Part shown: piece after piece, positions 45,626 to 59,800 of the stretch
How positions within the stretch are numbered: position 1 is the first letter of the stretch
How the letters are laid out: every line of letters begins with the position of its first letter
Assembly: GCA_002633005.1 (NCBI GenBank)
Contig: NMRA01000124.1
Location: 177,830 to 241,829 of the forward strand
Reading direction: 5' to 3'
Length of the DNA stretch: 64,000 nt
Source: Phoronis australis
Lineage: Eukaryota; Phoronida; Phoronidae
Position numbers and translations under genes: made by a program
The notes under the pieces: generated by a model
What the model saw: only the letters and a program-made list of their open reading frames with translations
The model's database searches: none
What the model was told of the DNA's origin: nothing

Positions 45626-47825
45626 AATTCGTAATTTTTTGTGGGGATGCTTTATCGCCCCTGTATGCCTGCGGCATCCAGGGCGATGTAATTGCCTAGG
45701 CGATGTAATTGCCTAGGCGACAGCCAGAAAATCAAGTCGCCCAGCCAAAAGTTAAGTCCCCTTCAAGTGTTGGTCACAACAGCCAAACTGGCCATCCCAA
45801 ATTCAAAAACCACCAGAAACCGGCAAAATTAACCATGTCCAAAATTCTATAATTGATGTGGTACAATACAAGCTGCGTATGTTTCAGTATGCCTTCTATA
45901 CTCTTGACCCGTCACCAGTCACAAACACTGCCGTATTTGGTACCACGATAATAAAATTTGCTTTAACATGTTGAAGTAAAGCACCCTTGGAGGAAAACAA
46001 CAAATTTAACAGCTGCGTAGATCTGTGACCGCCAGCTAATGATTGTTCCACTCGCGATGAATTAAGTATTAAACCCGTGATAAAATGTTACTAAACAGCG
46101 ATATTTCTACTCATTCTAAAACGATCAACTTACCAAACTTTGTGTTGGAAAAACGTGTTTATTTTTCATGTAAGATATCCTCGACAATATCGCACTGTCG
46201 GACAGGTCATACCTGGTGTTTGCGTGCAATGTCCCGGCAGACAGTTGTGACTTGGAAATGCCGTCAAGTAAGAGCACATTGCAATGAGTGTCTCTTTTAT
46301 TGCAAATGGCAACAAACTTGACAATGATAACCCTATCAATCGCCAAATAACGGCTATGACTTGTCTTTAAACATAATAGTTTCAAGTCGTGAAGAAATTG
46401 TCGAGCCCTTGTTTTTGGGGCTGAGCACGTGCATGAGTATGAGTGTTCTGTCAATTACATGTTGCTGGCAATATAACATGTACTCCAGCAATTCAAGTGT
46501 GGGAACTCCAAAGCCGCACATCAAAAGAGAACAGCGACAGTCCTGAATAAAACAGTACTGGCTTGGCTGTGTTAAGTGCCTTGGTGTTTATTTGCCAATG
46601 AATGTAGATCCCTGGTGCTTTATGATATTCCCCGGGCTCGATATTCCCCTGACCCGATATTCTCCTGTTTCGATGTTTCTCCGGCTCGATGATCTTCATG
46701 TCTGATATACCATGCTCTTAGCCAGCTATTACAGCTGAGGGTTAGACGCGAAGTTGTGGTTGGCAAACATTTTAGACGCGCACCAAAATTAACCTCAAAT
46801 TCAACATAGAAACACTACACAAAGAGAACTTTTATTCATTTGGACTCTACAAAAGGGTGCAGATGTGCTCTGAAAGTTCGACCGTTACCCGGGCGACTGG
46901 CCAGTGATCTTTTACTTGCCTTGCATTGGTGACTCGGCGAGTGGCTAAGTGTATCACTTGTGCAAGTACAAAATAGGCCATTAGGGTAACAGTTGACATC
47001 TTTTCACAAATCACGACATCAACTTACGGCAGTATACTCAACGACAACATGGCTTCGAGAGCTATGTAAAGAAGGTATGCCAAATTTCTGAGGATTAAAC
47101 AGCCAGGACAGCATCTCTTAATGAATTACGTAGCCTATATTTGTGATTTTGTCACATTCACAAACTGCAGCAAGCAATCCTGCACGTTTTGGCTGTCCTT
47201 GACAGTTTTGTCATCCAACGATTAAAAGACATTTGGAGAGGTCTACCTTCTATTCTATTCACTGGACTTACAAATACTTGCTGTCCTAAGTGTGGAAATC
47301 TTCCACTTAATGTTGTCACTTAAAAATCCACAACAAACAATTCGCTTTTAAATGACGTTCATGCATACACCTTATCCCATAGCCTCGGTATATAAGTACG
47401 GAAAGCTAAATATACAGCTTTGGAATGATGTGGGTAAAAGTCTTGCTAATCATAATCTGATGCAAAAATTAATTTTATTAAAAACTAGTCTCTTTCTTGG
47501 CAAAACTAACATGGTTATTGGCGCTAAAGTAGTGCTGTTATTGTGTTATTCATTCTATCTTTTGCTCGTTAGTGGTCCTTTTTAATTAGACTGTATTGAA
47601 TGGAAAACATGTCAACAACATCTACTGTTTTGTAATGGTCAAGTCATGTTTCTCTCACAAGCATTTTTACGATGTTTTTCCTTTTTTTTGCTCGTAAAGC
47701 CTCTTGTAGCTAATTCTGGCAGATATAGTGCAACTTTAAGTGTAAACGTATAGCCTGTCAATACACCAGAACGGTAAATACCTCAGTACTTTGAATCAAG
47801 AGTTGATGTACATTTGTAGTATGAA
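45626..47825. other. Upstream flank of EPRS; first exon not resolved
   Basis: The EPRS promoter and any non-coding first exon should lie here. TGATGCAAA at 47458-47466 resembles a C/EBP-ATF composite element. CAACATGG at about 47047, followed by a short frame and a donor-like GTATGC, could be a leader exon. Neither is proved. Confidence 0.3.
46617..46692. repeat. Short degenerate tandem repeat (~16 bp)
   Basis: GATATTCCCC, CGATATTCCCC, CGATATTCTCC, CGATGTTTCTCC and CGATGATC follow one another with C/T-rich spacers. Low copy and imperfect. Confidence 0.5.
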
Positions 47826-50800
47826 ATGTTCACTGTTTCAGGTGCTCTGCTTGCTGCTGAGTATGTCAAAACGTTTGGACACACTGTCGACATTGAATGG
47901 GGAAACACCACCAATATGGAGCAGGGAGGGTTAGTATTGTTAGGACATCCAACTGTGGAAAAATATGACTAAATGAAACTGTTGCAGTTCCTTGTTGTAC
48001 AGTGCTATTCCTGTCCCTTGTATTTTTCAGATTTGTCCAGGCAAAATGCGCTCACTTTTCACTGTTGTTGGCTGTATTAATTATGTGTCCTCTGAATTTC
48101 TGCTTGAGAGCTTACTTTCCTGGTAACAAAAATTGATTTTGGTCTTAGTTTTGGTCTTAAACTACTAATTGCATGAGTATCAATGTCACTTAAATGTTAA
48201 AATTTGTTGGAAGTTTATCATTTGATAAATTTCGACTGCATTGTAGTCATTATTTGGCTCTGATTGACATCTAGTTATCAATTTTCCGAAATGCGCAGAA
48301 AATTTGCTGCGTAATCTCCTATTCCTACTATTGCGCTTCATGAGAAGACGACGTTGTGTCACCTGATAGTGGTTGATAATGACAAAAGTGCGTTTTTTTG
48401 TACCGAATCAGACAAACTACCTTCCTCTGAATACCATCGACCAAATCGGTTTTTCTCTTCATCTGTATTTTCGTCTCATTTATTTTCCGCTTGTCATCGG
48501 CGTTACATCATGCAAGTAAAATAGTTTTAAAAAATCTTAAGAATTAATGTATGGGTTATTTGAGATATAATTTCGCTTGTAATCAGTTTTCAGGTAAATG
48601 GTTTTCATTCCCTAAAGTTGCAAACAGCTAATAGTTTGCCTGTAAGATGGACTTTGATGAAAAATTTCATGAAACAGATTCGTAGTATTGAGTTGCTTGG
48701 TGACTTGAATACAGTTTTTATAAGCCCACACTGACTACACTGCCACGAATTTTTAGTGTACAGGTAATTTCAAACTTCCTGTGTTTTTTTATTTTATGTG
48801 ATTTTACTGTTTATAGTGTGTCATTCAGTACGGTGCCCTCCATCTGTCGCTATGTGGCGCGTGTTGTACCACAGGCACGTCTCTATGGTAGTACCTCTCT
48901 GGAAAAGACGGAGGTGAGCTCTTTAAGTATACATCTCTTACCTGTTATGCAAAAGTTGCAAAAAGTTCTTATGTCAATAAAAGCTGAAGGTAAACGTCAT
49001 AGAACTCTCAAGATTAGTAAAAAAGGATTTTGCGAGTCATATTGTGATGTCTTGCATTTCATTGTGACCGGTAAGAGTTGGCAAAAAATAATGTCCATAT
49101 CTATTGATATAATGATTCTTGGAAAACAAAAAATATCCTGGAGTACTCAAGGAACACAAAAACTATGTGAAGCATGACCTGATATGGTGCCATTGTCTCC
49201 TGTTGAGTAGTTTATAACATATTATGCTTGCTCCTTCGTAATTCTTGTAATATTAATCATGTTAACCTGTGTATACTGTATTTATTATAAAACACGGATG
49301 TCTGATTTGGCATCTGGACAAAAGTTTTGCTGTCTTGACTAACATATAAATTTCCTTTATTGTTGTCCTATTGTAAATCAGATGATAGATCTGCCTTCTT
49401 GTTGTCTAATCCTATATCAGATGACAGATCTACCTTCTTGTCTGATCACAAGACTAGCGGCAGATCTGCCTTCTTACTGTGAGAAGCCTGTTTTGCTGTG
49501 GCGGGATTTGTGGTTAGGCTCCGTTTGCTCAATGCGATCACAAGTAATTGGCGAGAATAATGTCATTTTGCACATGGATGTAATGTATGATGAATGTAAA
49601 ATGGATGATTCGAAGTCTTTGTGAATGCTCCTTTTAAGTGTCTAATCTGCTTTCTGGCCAGGCGTCCTATCTGCCGCCTTGTAAAAATTCCGTGTCTGAA
49701 TACAGTAACGACGTTATCCATGTATAGAACAACAAGTGAGCCCATCTTCAGACTAAACAACGTTTATTATCCTGGTAAACGTCGCAAGCTCTCTTTTTCA
49801 GGTTGACCACTGGTTGGACTTCAGTGTGAATCGTCTGGGCTGTGCCTCAGACTTCATTGATGCTCTGGCCTATCTGGACCGGCTCTTGGAGCCTGTCACC
49901 TACCTGGTTGGGCATAATGAGACGTTGGCTGACTTCGCTGTCTATGGAGCCCTGCGCTGTAAGTTGTAGCTTAGATGTAGATATGTATGAAATATGTTGG
50001 GGGACTGGTGGTTGACAGTTTTACTGTCTTAGAAAGTGCAGTAAAACTTAAGTCATTGAAAACTCTTGATTTCTTCCGGGTGCTTTGCATTCCCTAAAAG
50101 TCTTATAATGCATATTTTATAACAAACTAATTTATGCTTCCTATCACTTATTGGTCACATAACAACAATTGTTGTGTAGATACTTTGTTATATCGAAAAA
50201 ATTCTCTTATAAATTTGGACGTCATGTTTTTGTTTAAAATATAAAAAGGACAAGCGTGCAGTTTTTGACCTTGAAGGACTCACGACCTTGAAAGACTCAC
50301 GAAATTTACGTGTTGCTGATTTTAGCCAACAATACATGGACTAAACTATGTGCATCTAAGACCGGTCCACTCAATGTAACTCGATACTACAACTTCCTGT
50401 CATCACAAGACAAGTTCAAGGCTGTGGAAGTTCTTCTGCCGTCTGCTCCTGTTTCTGAAGAGGTTTGTTTGCGTCCATTTTGACATAAAGTTAGCTAAGG
50501 TCTTCTCGAAATATGTCAATTTTTGCCTGAAGAATTGTTCTCTTTTGCAGGTCATAAAATTAGCTTTTGATGAAATCTGCAGAATTTGGTTCATTACCTT
50601 TTTAACTCTTGTTCTTACATCGTAACTCAGCCTTACTGATAACTTTTTATCTAGAGCCACAGAAGTTTGAACTGAAAGTCATTAATAACATGCGCTTGTT
50701 AATGTAGAGATTGATGAAAAGCACATATTTCACCATCTACGATACAATAGCACAGAGATAGAACTGATGATATCTGTTGTGCCAGTGTGGTCCGTTACGC

Positions 50801-53800
50801 ACATTCACCGGCCAACCTCCAACACAGCTGTTGTTGAGGATTCACCAACTTCGTGTAATTTCTGACCATGTTACCTGTGTTCTATGAAACTTGGTAGAGT
50901 TGACAGAATGATGATGTGTGCTATGCTGTCTTGCCAATAAATTTTCCGTGCAGCGTGTTATATTTGGAAAGGTTGGTCTTTTAATTGACTGATTAGTCAT
51001 TGCTAATGTCTGTGTTTCCTGGAAGTATAATATGACTTGCTGTTGTTTTTTGCCTTTCAGAAGAGCGAGGCGAAGGCAGAGGGTAAGTTCGTGGAGCTGG
51101 AGGGTGCCAAGATGGGCGAGGTGGTGGTAAGGTTCCCACCTGAGGCCAGTGGATACCTACACATTGGTCATGCCAAGGCAGCGCTGCTCAACCAATATTA
51201 CCAGCAGAACTTCAAGGGCAAGCTCATCATGCGCTTTGATGACACAAACCCAGCCAAGGAGGACGCTCACTTTGAAGAGGTTGGTTGTGGTCATGTATTG
51301 CATTATGTCTGGTAACTGGACCCATCTCAGTAGGATATACTAGTTAAGTAGTTATGACTGATTTGTTTACCTGATTAGAGGACCAGTGGAACAATTTTAG
51401 CCAGCTTGCTGATAGCTGGTCTGGTTGCACAGTAGACTGTAATTTATTGCTCCCCAAAACTATAATGAATACTTTTAAGCAATGGTTCAATTTGTTTACG
51501 CAATTATCTGAGCTTGATTTCTGTTGATAATTACTTCAAATTTTCATGAGGAACAAACTTTTTCATGTTCTATGTGATGGGGCACAGCATGTAATTTTAA
51601 GGACAATTTTGTATAGTCTAGTATAAGAAAATTGTCTTTGCATGTGTTCCTCCTCTCCTTGACACGAGTTGTATCCACTATCATACCTGTGTATATTGGT
51701 TTTCATTTTACGTGTTTTTCTGCCTCTGCAGGTCATTCTAGGCGACGTCGCCATGTTAGGCATCAAGTATGATCACTTTTCACGTACGTCCGACTTCTTT
51801 GATGACATCATGGTCTACTGCGAAAAGATGATCCGTGCTGGTAAGGCCTATGTCGACGACCTAGACGCTGACACCATGAAGAAGGAACGAGAACTGCGAC
51901 AGGAGTCCAAATGCAGGAGTAACAGTATGTGTATAGGTTGTCTGTGATTGGCTGTTTCCATGGATACGTGTTTATAAGTGCTAGGATCCAGTTATGCAGC
52001 CTTAGTACCAAGCTGTATAAATACAAATGGTAAAAGACACTTGTGAAATGTAAACTCTCACGAAATTATGTCATTAAATTACAGTCTTTCTTAAGTAAAC
52101 TATCCTGGTTACTCAGGTGAAAAGAATGTCGTTATTCTGCAGGTAAATTTGTGAAGCAATCGTATGTGTCAATAAATTAAGAGCACCATCTATTGGCCAA
52201 TTTCTCCTTTTTGCTTACTGCAGTACCCATTCTTTTTTGACATTTGTGTGCACAGTTCTCAAGTTACCAGAAGTGCTTGCATTTTATTTGTATTTTAGTA
52301 TTTTGAGCATGTTTTGCTTCAGTGAAGTGTTCACTATCTCCTGAACAGTGTCACCTTACCAAACCAAACAAACGATGAAATAGCACGTCCATTTGTCATG
52401 AACCGATGATTTGTTTACTTCAGCGGTCGAGAGGAATCTGAAAATGTGGGACGAGATGAAACGAGGCACAGAGGAGGGCTTGAAGTGCTGTGTCCGCGCC
52501 AAGATTGACATGCAGTCGGATAACGGTTGTATGAGGGATCCTACTATCTACAGGTGTAAGAATGAAGAGCACATACAAACAGGGAACAAGTACAAGTAAG
52601 TAGGCCATCCAGGTAATAGTCTGACGGTTTGCATTTTGAGAACCAGTTTTCTCCACTGAAGAACAGGCATCAACTGGTTATCAAAATGCGGGCACATTAT
52701 ATCAGACTATTGCCTGTTGTCCTTTTATTGGTATGCCACTAGTTCTGAATAATTCACAATTATTAGGATCTGTCTAAATTCACTACTCGCACGAATTTGC
52801 CGTTATGCTTGAAAACGAGGTGTTGTGTCCAAACTACAAATGGTTTTACATGTTTGAAATGTGCCCTTTCATGTATGCATAGTTAAAATTGATGCTAAAA
52901 CAAAGCATTGCGTCCTAAAGAACAATTCACAACAATAATTGTTTTTGCAGCACCACCGAAGTATGCAAGTAGTGAATAGCATAAATTGCTAACAACTTCT
53001 TATGTTTGTAAATTTGAACATGGTTCGACAAATGATCAAGTATCCACGAACACAAAACTTCCTAATAGGGATAAAAAAGCAAGCATCAAAAATTGACTTC
53101 TCTTAAATCCCCCTATTCATGAATGAAAAGTGACGTTAATGTTTTACCTTCTGTTAATCGCTACTTATTACCCTTCCCTACATCTCATTTCCCAGAATAT
53201 ACTTGACTAGTGAAACAATTCTACAAAGGAAGAAAAGTTTCCTATCTCATCTGAGATTAATTTTGATTTTGGTAAATTGACTCATTCCCTGTTATCTGTG
53301 ATCATTTTTATTTCCTTGTCAGCGGCCGTTTTCAAACTAATGTTGCATTGGGTTCACAGGTACGTTGAATCTTCATCTGCATGGAAAAGAACCTCTTTCT
53401 GTCAGTGGGTCTAACAAATGGGTGAAATTATATTAAAGCAACTCATTGCCTATTTCAGGGTCTATCCGACCTATGACTTTGCCTGTCCAATTGTTGATAG
53501 CCTGGAGGGTGTGACCCATGCCTTGAGGACCACTGAGTATCACGATAGGGATGACCAGTACTACTGGTTTATTGATGCTTTAGGTAATTGTTACATTGTA
53601 GAGTGTGGCTCACTGAGATGCCTCTGTGTGTGGTGTTAGGCACGTTCCTCTCCTATAAAATATTTTGATGCAATCTAACCAATTTTTCTGTTGCTGTGCA
53701 CAGGCACTATAACTCTTCACCTTTCTAGCACTTAGTATTGCTGACTAGTGCATTTCTTGACAAGAAATAACAATTCAGAAACGGTGACTCTGTCAGTGCT

Positions 53801-56800
53801 GTGCAGTTGCCATTAAAACACACGTAATTTTTTATTACCTATAGCAATGTGGTCAGATTTAAAAAAAAGGAAAAACTCCCAACATTGATTTGTTTATGTT
53901 TTTGTACTGAATAACGGAAGATAAGCCATATCAAATACTTAAATATCTTTCTATGCTTGAAAATTTTATAATTACGTATTTAATACTTGGACAACAAAAT
54001 CTCCCTCACAAATGCTGAAGTTAATTGCCTCAAATTTAAGTTATAAGCCCAGAATTAGAAACAAAAACATTAAATTCAACAACATTCAAATGTACAGTTA
54101 TGCTGATTGGTTCAAGTGAACCTTCTTTATGACGCTGAAAATAAAAACTGATGAGGTTGTATTGTACTTCAATGTTGTAAAAAGGTTTTTTGTTTCGTTC
54201 CCTGTTTTTCTGAAAGCACAATGGCGATCAAAAAGTTAATGTGAATCCTAAATCATGACACCTTGTTTGAGTTTTTGTATGACAGTCTCAAAAAGATCTG
54301 CTTGCTTTCAGGTGTGGTATGCAAGTAGTGTAATTATAAGTTATTACCTTGTTTCTGGTCTGAAACTGTGGAGTAGACAGAGTGCCTACAGTGATCTTTC
54401 ATATCATATGAATGCTCACATTCATCCCTTTAATTAAATGTTGGTAAATGTTAAGTTTAGACTTGATCGAGTACCTGCATACCAGTCCTCTGCNACAAAT
54501 GTTAAGTTTAGGCTTGATCGAGTACCTGTATACCAGTCCTCTGCTAAAGGTAATGTTTACTCTTGTCAATGTTTGTTCAGGTATCCGAAAGCCGTACATC
54601 TGGGAGTACAGCCGCCTCAATCTGCAAAACACGGTGCTATCGAAGCGCAAGTTGACCTGGTTTGTTAACTCAGGTCATGTGGATGGATGGTATGTCTCCG
54701 ACCCTTTAGCAACTGTTTTCTGTTGGCATTCTGCAGGAAAGTACAGGATCTGGTCGCATTAAAGTTACATGCTGGATAGCACTGATGACTGTATTATCAT
54801 TCTTAATGTCATTTAACAAGCAAACGGATGAGTTTTGAAGTTTTATGCATCCCAGCTTTGAGTGCCACTTGATAGCATAATCTGGTGGTCAATCCTGGAA
54901 CAAGTCTGTTTTCTCACAGCTGGCAGCCATATTGCTTTTGACACTTCAAATGAGTACACGTTACTCCAAATTAACTTATAACTTTCAAATTGCAGATCAG
55001 AATTTTCACTGTGTGTACCACTCAGTTCCTACTTCTCATCTTCAGCTTATTTATGTTACCAGTGCGAACAATGTCTGGCAATTTCTTTATGAATATGATT
55101 TCAGGGATGACCCTCGTTTCCCGACAGTACGTGGAGTGATGCGGCGAGGCATGACTGTCGAGGGACTGAAGCAGTTCATTGTGTCACAGGTAGGTGTCAG
55201 TTATATAGGTGAAGCATTTGTACTGTGTAATGTTCATAACTAAAAACACACTGAAGAGGAGTGGTCAGGCAGATGGCTGGCTTTAAAGCTTCGTATAGAA
55301 GCCAAGTTTTCTATAGAAATAGAGTTTCCTAGAGAAGCCATGTTTCCTATAGATGCCAGGCTTCCTGTTGAAGCCAGATTTCCTATAGAATCCAGGTTTC
55401 ATATAGAATCCAGGTTTCCTATAGAATCCAGGTTTCCTATAGAATCCAGGTTTCCTATGGAATCCACGTTTCCTATAGAATCCAGGTTTCCTATAGAATC
55501 CAGGTTTCCTATACAATCCAGGTTTCCTATAGAAGCCAGGTTTCCTATACAATCCACGTTTCCTATACAATCCACGTTTCCTATACAATCCAGGTTTCCT
55601 ATAGAAGCCAGGTTTCCTATAGAAGCCAGGTTTCCTATAGAAGCCAGGTTTCCGATAGAAGACAGTCTCTAACAGAAGTTGGAGATAAGTGATGAACACT
55701 TAGTCTGTAATAAATTGCTATTAAGTGTGAAGCATGTCTGGAGTTGGTGAAAGCCAGGGCACTGTTTGAAGCTTTGCTGTGTGTGAAGAATTACACAAAC
55801 GTTTTTTCATCTAGTTTTTGTTTTGCAGGGTTCCTCCAAGTCTGTCGTGATGATGTCTTGGGACAAAATATGGGCCTATAACAAAAAGGTAAATTTCTAT
55901 GGAGTTTTTGGCAATAGGTATAAGAAACGAAATTTTCTACTTGATTTTTTGTCTAATCTGTTGTTTAAGGTTGCTTTTGTTTGGGTTCAAATGATTTCAT
56001 ATGTCAAGGCTGTTGTGTTCTTCTTGTCATTGTTCACACACATTGTTCTCTCGTCTCTAGGTGATTGACCCCGTTGCCCCGCGCTACACTGCCCTCCTCC
56101 AGTCTGATATGGTGCCAGTTAACATCGACGGTGCAAAAGAGGAAGTGAAGGATGTCCCTGCTCATCCAAAGGTACTATGTTGCTTCCATGCGCTCAGAAC
56201 CCTGTGTTATCTCACATTCCATGTACAGTGCATATGTAGTAGTTGCTTTTGGTCACACACTTTGTTTGACTGAAGAGATTGGAAAGTTTACTTCCAGTCC
56301 TTGGTTTAGTTTAACAGCTGGGATACAAGATTATTGTATTTGGGTGGTGAGGCAAAAGAATAAAATAATGGTCAGAGAACCTCTGTCAGGATAGCATGTT
56401 TAAAGCCTAATGCAGTGATAGTCATTATGTCATGTCACTTTCTAAATTGAATAAGTCAATCAAGTATAAATATTTTGGCATTTATATGATCTAATTATTG
56501 ATGAGTCATTTTTGTGGAAGAGAATCTAGCAATCAGTGAATGTCATTTTGTCCACAATGTAATCATGTAACATTTAGAAAGTTGTCCCGTGGTTTTGGTT
56601 ATTGAAAAGGTTTTTAAAGATGGCTTTGTCTATAGCTTTCTAAGTACAGTTTATTAAAACACTTTTTTTAAAATTCCCAAAACCTAATAGAAGATTTCAA
56701 AGATTGCTCTGTACTTTACTTCAAAACAAATTTGGTTGAGATTTTTGTAAATTTTGTTTTTTTTCCTATGTACCACACTCTACTGATAAGATTCTTGAAT

Positions 56801-59800
56801 AGTCAGTGACCCCTTATGGACAAATGATCACCCATCAAGCATTCAATATTGTGTGCTGCTTTGTTGGAAATCTGCAACCCTGGTAAAGTACTCATCCTGA
56901 TGCCCTTCCTGTTATGTATAGAACTCTGAAGTGGGCACCAGGCGGTGTTTCTACGGCCCGAAGGTGTATATCGATGGGGCTGACGCCTTGACACTACATG
57001 AAGGGGAGACGGTGACTTTCATCAACTGGGGAAACGTCGTTATCAAGTCCATTAAGTAAGATCTTACAGTTGAATTTAAGATTTATGACTGACTGAGTTA
57101 ACTTGCATTCTTGAATAAAGTGCATTACCCTAACTTCAATTTTTTGAGTTGTAAGTAATGTCAATGACCTTGGAAGCTCAAAATGTCAACTTTTGTTGTG
57201 ACAATTTGTGGTTTGTGGAGTTGGACATATTGTCAGTTTGTGTAGATCTTTGAAGCACAAACTGTCGTGATTTGGAAAACAGTGTGTAACAATGTCAAAA
57301 ACTATGATTTGAAGCTGCATATGAAATACTTAATTTACAATATCACTGACAAATGTCAGTATGACAAGACTCAGTATCGTGCATGTCAATCTTTGGTGTC
57401 AGTGTCCGTTTTATGTTTACTTCGTCACTGCTTGTTTTTATATTGAATTCATTCGTGCCATAACCACAGTTTCTATCAACACTGTCATTCCGTCAACTTC
57501 AACACTCTTGTCTATCATCATAGTTATAGTCTTCTCAACCCACAATACTGTTTCCTTCAGTCTATGGTTGTTAGTGGTAAAGCGGTATCTTTTTCCTTCA
57601 TTTGCCTCAAGTTTTCCCACTATCCTAGTCTTCGGCCTTGTCCATGTGGGGGGGGGGCAAAACCATTCATTACCTAAGACTTGTACATACGGTCACTGCA
57701 CCCAATAGTATTTTAATCATATTGCTACAATTTGTGCATTGAAGATCTGCAAAAGTATTCGCAGTTTGAAGATGGTACCATTTCATGCAGTTGCTACAGT
57801 TTGTGTTCATTGAGGGTGCTGTAATACCTACATGGAGTTATGACTGGTATAATGTGGTAAAATAGTCATTGTTCCAATGTTTGTTTTTTAACCTCACAAT
57901 ATATTGAACATTTTCAGGAAAAATAATGGAACGGTTGAGTCTATTGAAGCTACGCTTAACTTGGAGAATAAGGTAAGAAATGGAATCCTTGACTGGATGA
58001 AATATTTTCAGTTGAATTGAAAGAGTTAGGGATTTACATGATTGTCTGCTTCTTGTAACGGTTGCTTTGCTTGTTTTGTTAGGTGTTAACATTTCTTCAA
58101 TGAAAGTTGTTTAAATACTGTCTAATACTGCCACTGTTTTCCTTTTTAATTATAAATTGCTTTACTTATGTTAACGTAAGGTTATTATGCAACAAACATT
58201 CGGGTAATTTGCATTGTGTGGAGGGTTAGGAGATGAACAGCAGGTCACTCGTTCTATCAAAGGACGCAAATCTCATCTTGGTTAAGAGGGTTGTAACTTT
58301 GAATTTAATTTGCTCACAGTTAATTAAGGTGGCTCATGAAGGTGGTTGTTAAGTTTGAATATCATAATTTATGAACTTAACCTCAGGTGCAACGTTTTCT
58401 CTTAAAAAAAGCAGCGTCACATTTACAACCTTTGTTATGACCCCCAGGTGATGTAAAGAAAACTAAATTTTAAACTGATTTATATACAAAATGACATCTC
58501 CTAAAGAAAACGCAAGATCCAGTTGCACATCGCTTTAAGTACAATCTAACAAAGTTCCCTCCATTGCACACCGGCCAATTACAGGACTTCAAGAAGACCA
58601 CTAAGTTGACATGGCTTGCCGAGGCGACTCGAGAACCAATGACACGTGTGATTTGTGTCCACTTTGATCACATCGTAACCAAGGCAGTCCTCGGTAAAGA
58701 TGAAGACTTCAAGAGTTATTTGAATGAAAAGTCGCGCGTAAGTAATAGTTACAGAAATGTTCATTAAATAGTAAGAAGTGTTTTGATATTATTTATAAGT
58801 CACCAAGTTTGATACTTCACAGGGCAGTTGTAGTTGCGTACAAACTTAGAGAATGAGAAGGATGTGACAAAATCACAAAGATGGAATTTATATACTCGGG
58901 AACCCAATGGTCGTCCGCCTAAGCATAAAACCGACTTGCTGTTGTACTCACCGAATTATTCCACTTCAAAGTTATGATCTGAATAGGATTCGATTTAACT
59001 CTCACAGATATACCGCATTCATCGATTCGGAAGTTTTCTTTAATTTGTGCCGAGTTATTTCAAATGTGCACTGCCTTCGGCAGCCATTTTATTGTGANGC
59101 TTGGCCAATATTATTCAGGCTTGGCCAATATTATTCAGGCTTGGCCAATATTATTCAGGCTTGGCCAATATTATTCAGGCTTGGCCAATATTATTCAGGC
59201 TTGGCCAATATTATTCAGGCTTGGCCAATATTATTCAGGCTTGGCCAATATTATTCAGGCTTGGCCAATATTATTCAGGCTTGGCCAATATTATTCAGGC
59301 TTGGCCAATATTATTCAGGCTTGGCCAATATTATTCAGGCTTGGCCAATATTATTCAGGCTTGGCCAATATTATTCAGGCTTGGCCAATATTATTCAGGC
59401 TTGGCCAATATTATTCAGGCTTGGCCAATATTATTTAAACTATTTGGGCCTAATCAGTCTTAATCTTGCTTATCCTTGCTTACACTGTGGCAGACATTCT
59501 AATTCTAGCACTCATGAACAAGACTTGATGTCTAGTTTGTAAACAAACGCGTTTTACTTGGTGGCGGAATTTGCTTAAGGGAGTAAGCTTGAATTAAGTC
59601 ACTGAACAGCAATCTGAATTCAAGCTTGCTCAGCAGTGGTTACTAAGGTGCAAGGTTTTCCAAGCTTGGAATTCAATGTTGACAAAGGTAACTGGCCTAA
59701 CAAACTTATTCAAAAGTTTCTGCCCAGCTTGACTTGCTTGTCCGTAGTCTTTTACTGGCTAAGGATGAAATTCAAGCTTGGAAAAAATGTCAGATAGGGT

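Noticed and set aside
46085-46321. 78-codon frame upstream of EPRS with a donor-like GTAAGA, considered as EPRS exon 1
   Set aside because: The phase at that donor (0) does not match the one-base requirement of the 47842 exon, and the peptide does not resemble the EPRS N-terminus.
55283-55699. 138- and 110-codon repeat frames (FYRKPG / FPIESR)
   Set aside because: By-product of an 18-bp non-coding minisatellite inside an EPRS intron.
58907-59542. 211-codon frame and overlapping frames over the 20-bp array
   Set aside because: The array is simple tandem DNA; three copies of the 20-mer make 60 nt, so all frames stay open without being coding.
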